A DNA stretch of 64,000 nt from Paenibacillus sinopodophylli. GTDB taxonomy: Bacteria > Bacillota > Bacilli > Paenibacillales > Paenibacillaceae. A model generated the notes under the pieces. It was not told the DNA's origin and did no database searches. It worked only from the letters and a program-made list of their open reading frames with translations. The position numbers and the translations under genes are program-made. Below are positions 25,254 to 35,700 of the stretch, piece by piece. Each line of letters begins with the position of its first letter. The first letter of the stretch is position 1. The stretch is from positions 586,200 to 650,199 of the forward strand of contig NZ_VDBO01000002.1 in NCBI RefSeq assembly GCF_005930355.1, in the 5' to 3' direction.

Positions 25254-26348
25254 GTGTCTAAAAAGAGTTCTCAGAAGGTTGCGACGATCTATCAAGAGGA
25301 AGAAGACCAATTAGCGGTTTGGAAAGAGCGCTTCATGGAGAAGGAAATTCACGGTGATCGTTCTATAAATATCGAACAAAAAATTGATAAGCAGTTGCAG
25401 CGATTTATTGATTTCTTCAAAAGCCTATACGGTCATGATCGAATTAGTATGGTGACCAAAAGGGATGTTAAAGCATGGCTCGATCATCTGTATAAGGACG
25501 GTAAAGGAATTGGGGTACCGATGGCTGCAGCAACGGTGAATAACCATCGAGCACATCTTTCACTATTCATGACCTGGCTAAATCAACAAAGGCCTCATTT
25601 GTTGCCAGAGGATCCTACGAAGGGAAGAGGCATTCGTGATATACAGCTGCCAACACCAGATGTAAAGGCGCTGACTGAGCCGCAATTAAGATCATTGATT
25701 AATTTATTAGATCGCTTGGAAAGGTTTTATACCGTAAAGGGGCGCGCCTGGAGGGATCAGGAGGCTCCTCTACGAAAAAATGCCAGACCAAAGCGTGACC
25801 GAGCGATCGTTTATTTATTTCTCAGTAGTGGAATAAGGCGCGAAATGCTTGTTAACCTCAATCTAGAACAGATTGAACCTAATGATCCGGATCAGCTCCG
25901 TGCTGCGCGTGTGTTTAAGATTAATCGAATAAAGGGGAAAGGCAGGACAGAATCAAGGAAGGTCATAAGTGATAAAGATACTCGCGAAGCATTGGCCGAT
26001 TATCTAGACTTTGAGCGGACGCTAGATGCCGGTGAAGAAGAAAATACACTTTTTTTAAGAGCAGGGACAGCAAGTTCTGGTCCTGGTCGGTTAAGCGTCC
26101 GACAGATAAATAAAATGATACATCGCATTGGTGAGTGGCATGATGCGGAGCAGCAAGATCCAGACCGGAAAATTAATCCACTTGCGCCACATGATTTTCG
26201 TCACACGTATGCAGTTTATCTAGCGATCAAGACCAGCGGTAATAAATTAGTTTTGCAACGTGAGCTTGGCCACTCGAATGATCGCTATCTGCAGACGTAT
26301 ACCAATTTTCCGGATGAGGTGTTGGAGGATTATCAACAAGGAAAATAG
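25254..26348 (+). CDS. tyrosine recombinase/integrase
   Basis: 364 residues from a GTG start (GAGGAG upstream). N-terminal SAM-like core-binding domain at about 40-135, then catalytic domain: first Arg in LSSGIRREML, KGKGRTESRK strand, HDFRHTYAV (His/Arg), LGHSNDRYLQTY with the nucleophile Tyr. All five catalytic positions are visible. It is XerC/D-like and may integrate the surrounding element or resolve dimers. It lacks any sign of the extra helix specific to integron integrases that I could identify by eye. Confidence 0.85.
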   Translation: MSKKSSQKVATIYQEEEDQLAVWKERFMEKEIHGDRSINIEQKIDKQLQRFIDFFKSLYGHDRISMVTKRDVKAWLDHLYKDGKGIGVPMAAATVNNHRAHLSLFMTWLNQQRPHLLPEDPTKGRGIRDIQLPTPDVKALTEPQLRSLINLLDRLERFYTVKGRAWRDQEAPLRKNARPKRDRAIVYLFLSSGIRREMLVNLNLEQIEPNDPDQLRAARVFKINRIKGKGRTESRKVISDKDTREALADYLDFERTLDAGEEENTLFLRAGTASSGPGRLSVRQINKMIHRIGEWHDAEQQDPDRKINPLAPHDFRHTYAVYLAIKTSGNKLVLQRELGHSNDRYLQTYTNFPDEVLEDYQQGK

Positions 26349-26466
26349 AAACTAGAATGTAAACGATAGAAAATATTACAAAACATGTATTGGTAGAGAA
26401 GCATTAAACAAATAGTAGTGACGTGTACGACTATACAACATAATGAAATCGAGAGGGTGCATCGAA

Positions 26467-26955
26467 TTGGATATGAACAATGTGAAATAAACAGATAAAG
26501 AACAGTCAGGGAAGCCGACTCAACATGGCATGACCCTGGGAGATGTTTGGTTTTCTTCCAAACAACACGGAGTAAACTTCACTCAGCTGCTAGAAAAGTT
26601 TAATTGCTATAAGAATCCAGAGTATACTGCAGCTTGCTATGTTGTATCTCATCCAGAGATTTTTTATAGAATTGACTGGAATAAATCGAGCGGACCAATT
26701 GGTTGGTATTGGGGAGAGTGGATCGGAGAAGATGATAACGACGAAAATGGATATTGGGTGGAACCGACTATAGTCGGACAACTATCCAGTTCATACCGTG
26801 GTTTAGTTCAATCCGCTGTAGAATTATATACCGGCAGCAAACATTACTTTGATTTAGCGGGCTGGTTAGGTAACGCTAATGATGAAGTGTACAGGTTGTT
26901 TGTGCAGTCTTTAGAAATCCGCAGGGATCGATTCGTAATCGATGTATCTGAATAG
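26467..26955 (+). pseudogene. hypothetical protein with early in-frame stop
   Basis: A GAGAGGGTG site precedes TTG at 26467, but the frame meets TAA at 26488-26490 after seven codons and then continues uninterrupted (TDKEQSGKPTQHGMTLGDVW...) to 26955. The 141-codon part from ATG 26530 is open and contains a Trp-rich core (IGWYWGEWIG). Either the gene is nonsense-mutated or translation restarts at 26530. Function unknown. Confidence 0.5.
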
Positions 26956-26984
26956 AGGCGTTCGTAGTGAAAGGACTGATGATT

Positions 26985-27206
26985 ATGCCCAAGAGTTGCC
27001 TGCCATGTAACGCGTATTTTGATGGGGAAATCTGTGAACGTTGCTTCGATCCAGTAGCAGACTACGTGGAAGTAATTGAGGTTTACAAGGGTAAAGAAAT
27101 CAAAAAATACTCCTATGATACTGGATTTCGTGTTGATTTTGGTGCCAAGCGGTCTAAGATGGTTACCTCGATTCAGGAAGCTAGGGAATTGATTGATTAT
27201 CGTTAA
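26985..27206 (+). CDS. zinc-finger-like small protein
   Basis: 73 residues from ATG 26985 (AAAGGA 9 bp upstream; GTG at 26967 is an alternative). CLPC and CERC pairs near the start form a likely zinc knuckle, followed by a beta-rich tail with VYKGKEIKKYSYDTGFRVDF. Phage/plasmid-type accessory protein; function unknown. Confidence 0.5.
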   Translation: MPKSCLPCNAYFDGEICERCFDPVADYVEVIEVYKGKEIKKYSYDTGFRVDFGAKRSKMVTSIQEARELIDYR

Positions 27207-27293
27207 CAGTTCTACGATAAAAATAATGAATAAATTTGTTTATAAAGCCAAACTAGAATAGAGGCTGATAGCGATTGTATAAGGAGAAGTCTT

Positions 27294-27971
27294 ATGGCTG
27301 ATTTAATAGATTTGACCGGCGATACGTATGGCCGGCTTAAAGTAATTAAAGAAGTGGAACGTAAAGGCTACACCCGCCGCTGGTTATGCCAGTGCAGTTG
27401 TAATAGCGATCCGATCATTGTCACGATGCCTAATCTGAGAAATAACCATACGAGGTCCTGTGGGTGTTTGCACTCTGAATTGACCAGTCAAGCTAACATG
27501 GTGGACTTGGTCGGTCGTTCCTTTGGGAAATTGAAGGTTTTAAGGAGAGATCCGAAAAAGAGAAAGAGCCAAAAAGTATTTTGGATATGTGAATGCAAAT
27601 GTGGTAACAGTTGTTCAGTTGAGGGCGTTAAGCTTGTAGATGAAACAACTAAATCATGTGGTTGTAGACGCGCAGAGGTAGGCGAGGAGTTGAAGGAGCA
27701 TAACAAAAAAAATCTTTATGAAGAAGACATTTTTGTTCCATTGCTCAAAAGTAAACTGCGTTCAGATAGTACCACAGGCGTTAAAGGTGTGTACTATCAT
27801 CGAGACAAGAAAGGAAATTTGAAATATAGAGCATCAATTAGGATAAAGAATAAAACGTATTATTTAGGGTCGCATGACACCATGGAAAAAGCCATAGCAG
27901 CCCGCCTGGCTGGAGAAGAGAAATACCACGCTCCGTACATTGAAGCATTAAAGGAACGTAATAATGAGTAA
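27294..27971 (+). CDS. AP2-domain protein with two CxCxC zinc modules
   Basis: 225 residues, AAGGAG upstream. Two successive modules of the YGRLKVI...WLCQCSC...SCGCL type (about 10-58 and 72-124) are followed by a C-terminal AP2-like DNA-binding domain (about 155-215: TGVKGVYYHRDKKGNLKYRA, then YYLGSHDTMEKAIAA). This combination is common in phage-borne relatives of HNH homing endonucleases, but I see no HNH motif. Probably a DNA-binding protein of mobile-element origin. Confidence 0.7.
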   Translation: MADLIDLTGDTYGRLKVIKEVERKGYTRRWLCQCSCNSDPIIVTMPNLRNNHTRSCGCLHSELTSQANMVDLVGRSFGKLKVLRRDPKKRKSQKVFWICECKCGNSCSVEGVKLVDETTKSCGCRRAEVGEELKEHNKKNLYEEDIFVPLLKSKLRSDSTTGVKGVYYHRDKKGNLKYRASIRIKNKTYYLGSHDTMEKAIAARLAGEEKYHAPYIEALKERNNE

Positions 27972-28042
27972 TAACGCTTTTATATATCCTAACGTATTAG
28001 CTCGCAACCCTGAATAATGAAAATCATAGGGAGGTTTTTGAA

Positions 28043-28237
28043 GTGATTGAATGGATAGAATACGAATCAAGCTTGCCGGAAAGTCATGTATTGCACCTTG
28101 TCTCTGGCGGTCTATGGATCAGCTTTGGGATGCACCAGCTTGATACAACTGAACGCATATATAAATGGTTTGGTAATGATGGAGAGCCGATTACAGATGT
28201 GACGCATTTTGCGATAATAAATTATCCAGTGAAATAA
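28043..28237 (+). CDS. hypothetical protein, 64 aa
   Basis: GTG start with GGGAGG upstream. Short beta-rich protein (VLHLVSGGLWISFGMHQL, then THFAIINYPVK), the pattern of DUF551-like phage proteins (low certainty). Confidence 0.45.
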   Translation: MIEWIEYESSLPESHVLHLVSGGLWISFGMHQLDTTERIYKWFGNDGEPITDVTHFAIINYPVK

Positions 28238-28308
28238 ATACTGACTGAACTCAGATTCGTATAAAAGCTAGGCTAAGATTTAATATCTTCAAAGAATCAG
28301 GTGAGGAA

Positions 28309-28533
28309 ATGAGCGATCAGCAAGATCAGCACTACCTTAACGTCTTAGAAAAGGAGAATGAACACCTTAAAGACCTTATGTTTAAACATCTCCAAGAGAT
28401 AGCGGATTTGAGGAATGAAGTCCGATATTTAAAACAAGAAATGGATAGTAGACAAGTTGGTGAACAAGAGAAACGTCTCGTCCTATTGGCAAATAGCATT
28501 ATTGAGAAACTTGATCCTCGAGGTGAGGTCTAG
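28309..28533 (+). CDS. 74-aa coiled-coil protein
   Basis: ATG with GTGAGGA upstream. Nearly all helix, with heptad-like spacing in LNVLEKENEHLKDLMFKHLQ and ADLRNEVRYLKQEMD. No family recognised. Confidence 0.45.
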   Translation: MSDQQDQHYLNVLEKENEHLKDLMFKHLQEIADLRNEVRYLKQEMDSRQVGEQEKRLVLLANSIIEKLDPRGEV

Positions 28534-28571
28534 ATCTATTGATAGTACCTATACATAGTCTGAAATAAAAT

Positions 28572-28625
28572 CATACTTTTTGCATACGAATTGCTAACTT
28601 TTTTAGATGATAAAATTGATATCTT
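28572..28625 (+). promoter_or_regulatory. shared 54-bp promoter element, copy 2
   Basis: CATACTTTTTGC, then ACGAATTGCTAAC, 21 bp, TATCTT. Lies 140 bp before the SLH-protein gene and its giant partner. Confidence 0.75.
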
Positions 28626-28762
28626 TATAGAGTAAAGATTTGTTGGTGATGCTAATTCATATAAGAGTAATCAAAAGGGAGGAAGTGAAGCTGCAATAAG
28701 TGAAGGATAGAAACAGATTCGGTAGTAAGAATTTAAACAAAATTGAAATAGGAGTGAATTCA

Positions 28763-29737
28763 ATGAAAAAAATGAAGCTGACCATATTAACAATGTTAGT
28801 GGCCGTATTATTTACAGCCCAATCGGTAGCAGCAGCTGCGTTTACGGATACAAAGACACATTGGGCCAAATCGGATATTGATACGGCGGTGAGCCAAGGC
28901 TGGATTAATGGGTACACCGCAACGAGCTTTAAGCCAAATGATAATATTACTCGCGCTGAGTTTACCAAATCGCTTGTTGCTGCGATGAAGTATAAACTCG
29001 AGGATCTTGATACGCCTTTTACAGACGACACAGGCTGGTTTCGCGCATCGATCTCAACGGGGCTCAAACAATCTATTATTAAAGTGGCCGATTATAAAGA
29101 TTCGCAATTCGAGCCGAATAGAAAAATAACTCGTGAAGAAATTGCTCGTATGACTGTAAGAGCGCTTGGCAAAGATGCTGAAGGCGTAAAATCGGGATAC
29201 CTTGCAATAGCTAAACAAAATGGAATTATGAAAGGCTATCCGGATGGAACGATGGGCGGCGACAAAAATGCTACGCGAGCTGAAGCAGTTGTTATGATTG
29301 CGAATACTTTGAAAGCTAAGAATCCTCAAGTTAAGCCGGTGGCTTACCCAAAAACGGATAAAGAGTTGGATACTTTAATTCACTCATTACCGAGTTTCAA
29401 AGGTAACACAACAATTAGTCGTGGTGCAGTAGGTGTTAACTTAAAAGGAACTGATAATTTTGATGACAACAATGTATGGCTAGAATATGATGCTAGTAAA
29501 AAAACAACTTATTTAAACATTTTTGATGCAAACAGCGATGTAAAAGCGTTGGTAAAGGACATTTTGAAATCATATTATCCAAAATCATACGATAAAGCAT
29601 ATGCTGCTTATGTCAAAGTAGATGGTTTAAAAGCAAAAGATAAAGATAGTGACTTTGAAACAACACTTGATGGTAGAAGTTTAGTGATCTATAAAGCAAG
29701 TGACAATATTGGTGTAGTTATTTGGATAGGAGGTTAA
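28763..29737 (+). CDS. exported SLH-domain surface protein
   Basis: 324 residues from the ATG at 28763 (ATAGGAG upstream). Signal peptide at 1-25 ending AAAAF, then three SLH-like repeats at about 27-75, 85-135 and 140-190 (FTDTKTHWAKSDIDTAVSQG, PFTDDTGWFRASI, IMKGYPDGTMGG). These bind secondary cell-wall polymer. The C-terminal ~130 residues are a separate beta-rich domain. It is 5 bp upstream of the 2160-residue gene and shares its promoter, so it may anchor that protein or its complex to the wall. Confidence 0.8.
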   Translation: MKKMKLTILTMLVAVLFTAQSVAAAAFTDTKTHWAKSDIDTAVSQGWINGYTATSFKPNDNITRAEFTKSLVAAMKYKLEDLDTPFTDDTGWFRASISTGLKQSIIKVADYKDSQFEPNRKITREEIARMTVRALGKDAEGVKSGYLAIAKQNGIMKGYPDGTMGGDKNATRAEAVVMIANTLKAKNPQVKPVAYPKTDKELDTLIHSLPSFKGNTTISRGAVGVNLKGTDNFDDNNVWLEYDASKKTTYLNIFDANSDVKALVKDILKSYYPKSYDKAYAAYVKVDGLKAKDKDSDFETTLDGRSLVIYKASDNIGVVIWIGG

Positions 29738-29742
29738 AAGAA

Positions 29743-32700
29743 ATGAGTAGAATATTTATTAAGCAGCTGCGCGCGCAGTTGCTTTTTTTATTGCTTTTTG
29801 TCGTAGTTATTACATCAATTCCACTCTACCCTCAGTCAGTAGGAGCTGCAAGTTGTGCAAGTCCACCGACTTTCGGTACAAAGGCTGAAACGATGATAAC
29901 AGCCTACAAAATACCGAAAATGAGTTCAAACTGCAAGGTACTTAATGAGAAGTATTTATTAAATCAATCAAATATAGGTGAGTCTATTGTAGTGTATGGG
30001 AACCCATCTGATGTATCTGGAAATGAAACGGATAAAAAAACGGGACAGTTTCGTTATCTTGGTTGGGATGCAAGTGGTAGCGTGTATCGAAACTGGAAGT
30101 TTCCTCCGGACTCTAGTGTAACCGGTAGCGTTGCTAAAAACTGGATTAAAAAGCCTTGGCAAGAAGCCGAAGGTAGAAGGCGTGATATTCAAGAATCAAC
30201 AAAACTCTCACGCGATCCTGCAGCACCTTCATGGCTAGCTCGAATGGTAGATCCATATAACAAACCATCTTCTTCAACGAACTTTATAACCAGCTATAAC
30301 GCACTTAAAGGAGCAAGCTGGACGGCAGACACCTTGCTAGACTATGCTATTATTCAACAAAAGCCAACGGACTTTACACCAGGCGTAGTGCAAATGTGGA
30401 GCCAATGGACCGATGGTTCTTGGTGGTATGAGATGTTTCTTATTAGACCAATGATTACGCCAGACCCAAATATCGTCATTGAAACCATTGATCTCGAAGT
30501 GACCAAGGTCGTACACCCTGATGCTGTTTATGTTGGCCAAGCGGCAACGATCAATGTGACGGTCAAAAATAAAGGAAACAAAAATAGTGGCTCCTTCCTA
30601 GTGGGCCTATTTGGCATTTCACCGGAGCCAACAAAGCCGATTACCAACCTTGCTCCTGGTGCAGAGTCCACAGTCACCTTCAGCACGAGCTTTGCGACGA
30701 GTGGATTAAAGAAACTGTCGGCAAAGGCCGATTATAGTGGCCAGATTACTGAGACGGATAAGACGAATAACGTCAAAGCCTTTCAAATCATGGTAAACAA
30801 AGCAAATGAGCCTACTGCACCAATAGCGATTATTAGTCATAAAGATGGCGATCATCGCACAGAGCCTGAACTATCCATTAAACCGAACGTGGATCCAAAA
30901 CTGGATGACATTCTTTCTTATTCGCCTGGTAAGGAAGCAATTACCGTTAGGGAATGGAAGTATAAAACTCCTGCAGGAACAACGCTGCAGAAGAAGCCGG
31001 TTACAAAGGATTTTGCTCTAGAAGGAAAATATCTGGTTGAGCTGCGCGTAACCAATAGCGCTAATAAGGTGTCTGAGTGGGCACAATTAACGATTAACGT
31101 CGGAGATAAGGCAACACCAACTCCAAGTGCTGAACCTACGCCAACACCAAGACCTGAGCTGAAAGCTGCTATCCGGTTTGAGCCTGATTCTATCATTGCC
31201 GGTGAAAAATCGTCATTAAAGAACAGTTCAAATGGATTCGATAGCATGGAATGGAAGTTTTCATCAAACTTAGATCCATTATTGCCAGATAAAACACAAT
31301 ATGATTACCACGATCTAACGTTTACAGCACCAGGTACTTATCGAGCGACGATCACAGTAAGAGATAGCAGTGGATGGGCGACAGCGGATGCAACGTTAAA
31401 CGTCATTGATCCCAAGCCGGTTGCTATTGTTGCTGGAGCATCCAAGGTTATCGAAGGTAGGCCGTTTCCTGTACCCTATCACCTGAATAACTCTTATACA
31501 CCGCTCTCAAGTCGTGGTGTTTCGATTGATCATAGTCGATCCGAGATGAAGTACAGTCAGGTAGGTAAGGCTGGTTATGTAATGGGATTTCCTACTGTAA
31601 ATAATTTAGCATTAGGTGAGTACTTGCTGGAAGGAAGAGTGTATGACACAACCAGTAGAGTGAGTGATTGGGCGGAGCTGCTGATGGAAGTTGTACCCGA
31701 CATGCCTCCTACAGTGGAAGTAATCGCACCTGAAGAAGCCTATCGTAGTAGTGGATTTATGCTGTACCTTGAAGCCGAGAGTCCGGATGCGGACCTGATC
31801 GTACATTTGCTGCTAGAGGAGCGATATGACGATAACGGAGATGGAATTTTTGAGGACGAGCCGTGGACGAAGCTGTATGACGGTGCTTATAAGACAACTC
31901 ACGCGCTGAGTTATACGAAAGTGGGTAAAAGACAATATCGCGCTACCGTTACAGAGGACTACGGGAAATCGGGTGTTTCAGCACTGGCCACAACCGATAT
32001 TCTTAACTACGCACCCTCGGTTAATTTCAACGCATTTGGTATAACGCAGCAACCAGGGCAAGGTGAAGATAGTTCGCCACCGATAACGAACTACAGTTCA
32101 GATTCTATTTACCGCTCTTGGATAGCCAAGCGGCCATATACTGGTGGAGACATGAGCAAGATAGCGTGGAAGACGGATAGCTCAGCCATTAGCACAAAAA
32201 TAGGTGAAATGGTTAGTTTTAATTTGAGTTATCCAAACGCGGGTATGGGACTTAATTCGCGGAATAAGTATTCCCTTGCAACCGATCTTGTTATCAAGCC
32301 GATGTGGGAAGTTCAGAAATTTGTTAACGGATCTTATGATATATCCACAAGCCTAACTGCAGAGCTTATATTTAACAACAATCGCGTATACACATCTTTT
32401 ATGAGCAGCGGTCTTGATATGGACCCGATTGATGAGGCTTGCAATTGTAGGTGGCAAAAATACTATTTTACAGAAAAAGATGCGGTTACGGGTGAAGCAT
32501 TAAGCCCTCAATTTTCTTTTCCCTTTGCAAATTACTTGACCATGCTAAAGGAAGATGAAAACTTCTATAATTTCAACATTATTAATCAGTCCTCTGTAAG
32601 AATTATTAGAGCAATGAATCATGGACAGACGATAGAGACCCATACGTTCAATATTAGCGGTATTGAGAGCGGTGCTGGCATTACGGCTAGAACCTTAGAG

Positions 32701-35700
32701 CTAACACCTGATTTCAAGGCAGCGATCCTTGCTGTAGAACATTCGAAATCGAGTGGAGTCAGAACAGACTATTACAAATACAATTTTGAGTCGCGTTCTG
32801 TGGTTTGGATTGCAACAGGATCAGAATACGGCAATTGGGGGGGACAATCTTCTTACCCTAAGACGGTATTCACTCCCAATGGCACGATATTTATATCGGG
32901 GAATATCATTACAAAAATATTGCCAAACGGAACTCGAATAGATTCGGCTCCAGTGCAAGGTTTTAATAATTCCGTATTTAAATTTTCTGGAGTAACCCAA
33001 AGTGAGGATGGACAGTATCTCTATTACAACAGCTATTATAGAGCGAATGGCTCACCTTATAAGATGATGTTTACAACCTATAATGCTAACGATTTGAGTA
33101 TAGTAAGCCAATATAAATTTACGGAAGATTATCACCCATATAGTCCAGTCGTTAGAGCAGATGGCAACATTCTGATAACCAATTTCTATGACTATTATCT
33201 CTTTTCAAAAACAGGTGCATTACTTTTGAATGCTCCTACAAACGGCTATGGTGCTATTCATCAGCCTGGACTTTTATCAAATGGCGATTTTTTCGGTTTT
33301 CAATGGATACGAAACTTAAATAAGGATTTATACGGCTTGTTTAATGTTTCAAAAGGTATGACCATGATATCTGAGAATTATACAGACAAGCCGGTTGATT
33401 TCAGTAACAACAACGATTTCTTTAAGGTAACTCCCGTTCTACCCAATGGATCAGTTTTTCTCTTTGGCCCTCGTTCCAATAGTATTACGCCTATGGTGTC
33501 AGCGTCAGGAAATACAAGTCCTCAAGATATTGATGCGAATACCGTTGGGATATTTAATGATGATTGGGGCGGATTGCTCTATGATTCAGGAAGCGTAATG
33601 AAGAATTATGCACTCGAATTTAATGTTAGCGTGAACGATATCAAAAACGATAAAGTTATAGGTGCAGGCTTCCAGATTCAAAATGAGAAGAATATGTATG
33701 CGGTGGAGTGGAGTAAAGACACGATTACCTTATATAAGGTAGTGAATGGTGTGAAAACGAGCCTACAAGCAGCAGCTTTACCACGTTCAGCATTTACGAC
33801 CTATCCGTTTAAGGTCGAAGCTGCTAACGGAACCTTGAAGGTATTCATTAATCATGCAAAAGTCTTAGAGGCCGTGGATAGCACTTATTTAAAAGGTGCT
33901 GCAGGAATCATGTCACTTGGACAATCTTCTGCTTCATTCTCTAGTGTGAAGAAGAATAACTACGGAGATATGTATACAGAGGAGAAGTACGAGGCAGTGC
34001 TCGTTAACGATACCATTGTTTATGACAAGATTTTTACGGATATCGAAGATGATCCGAAGTCAGTGGAAGAGTGGAGCTATGCGCATAACTCTAATATTTT
34101 CGAAAATCCAGAGGGGCTCAGTATGCACAATGGGAAGACATACGGGGCAACGATAAATTCGTTAGAAAAGCCAGGTGTATATGAGATTACGCATCGGGCA
34201 AATGACAACCCTGGATTACCAGCCTATAGTAAATGGTCAGAACCCACAACTAAATTGCTCTATGTTCATCGTAGACCGATTGCGCTGCCAGATGTGAGGT
34301 TCACAGGTCTTGTTTACGCTGAAGGGGAAGCACTCGATTACGAGACGTTCGACACCTCGTTCGATCCGGACATTCCGCAGCGCCTGCTCGATAAAGTGTT
34401 CCGGACGCGCTGGGCAGACGAAACGGTATGGACAACGGGTAAACGTAATTTTTATAGCCGTCCTGGTGTCGAGCTCATTATTCAAGAGCAGGTAAAGGAT
34501 CTCCACGGTGCTTGGTCATATTGGGCCGAGCAATCGATCTACAAACCAGCTCTACCGGTAACAAATCAAACAAAGCCCGTCATGACGATCACATATCCAG
34601 GCGGAACAACGGCAGCAGCTCCTACTGTGCTTGCTAAAGAGCCAACGATTACATGGACGTATGCCGATCAGGAGAACGATCCGCAAGAACAATATCGTTT
34701 ATCCCTCAACTATGTTGATAATAACGATATTGCGCTTTACATTGACTATGCCGGTGCAGAAAAGAGCTTTAAGCTTATGGAGGGCATGATCCATCCAGGC
34801 AGAGTGGTTAAGGTACAAGGTCAGGTTTATTCAAAAGGAGCCTGGTCAAACCTAAGTAATATTCGTTATTTCGTGTTGGATCTACCGCCAGAGACGCATT
34901 TACTGTCTTATAACGGAGCTGATGCAGCAAACCCGATCTATACCAACGTCAACCGGCCGCAGCTGCGCGTGTTCACAGTTGATCCGGAGAACCATCCGAT
35001 TACCGCTATAGATTATGAGGTCTATCGCGTATCGGATGGTGTTAAAGTGGTCGATACAGAAACGGCTGTATCTGCTGCTAGCTACACGCCGCCGGTTCTT
35101 GCTGATGGTTTATATTACTGGAGAGCCAGAGCGAACGATGGCTTCATGTGGGGCCCGTACTCATCCAATGGTTATTTCTTTATTGATACCGTTAAGCCAG
35201 CAGATGTGAATGAACAGCTAGAGGTGGAGCCTACAGCGGTCACCGTGAAGTTTAATGTTTTCAGCGATCCAATGCCATCCTCTGGCCATGCATCACGGAC
35301 GTTTTATTTGCAGAAGGTAAACAGCAATGGCAGTGTGACAAACATCGATTTGAATCAAGATGGCACAGCCGAGTACAGTATACCGATTCCCCTGCAGGCC
35401 AAGTCGTATCGCGTGGCCGGTCTTGTAGCTGGCCAAGAATACCGGTTAACGGTATTAGATTATGACATAGCTGGAAATGAAGGCTATTACGCTTATATTC
35501 ACTTTAGTACAAACCGAGCTCCAACAGCAGATTTTAGCTGGTCGCCACAGCCGGTCTATGAGGGAGATACGGTTACGATTGTATCTAACGTCAACGATGA
35601 GGATGGAGATCCGCTATCTGTGGCTTATGAGCTCACCAGCCCATCCGGAGTAAAGCGAAGCTTTAGTTATACGCTCGTGCGTAGTGTTTCGACTTATCCG

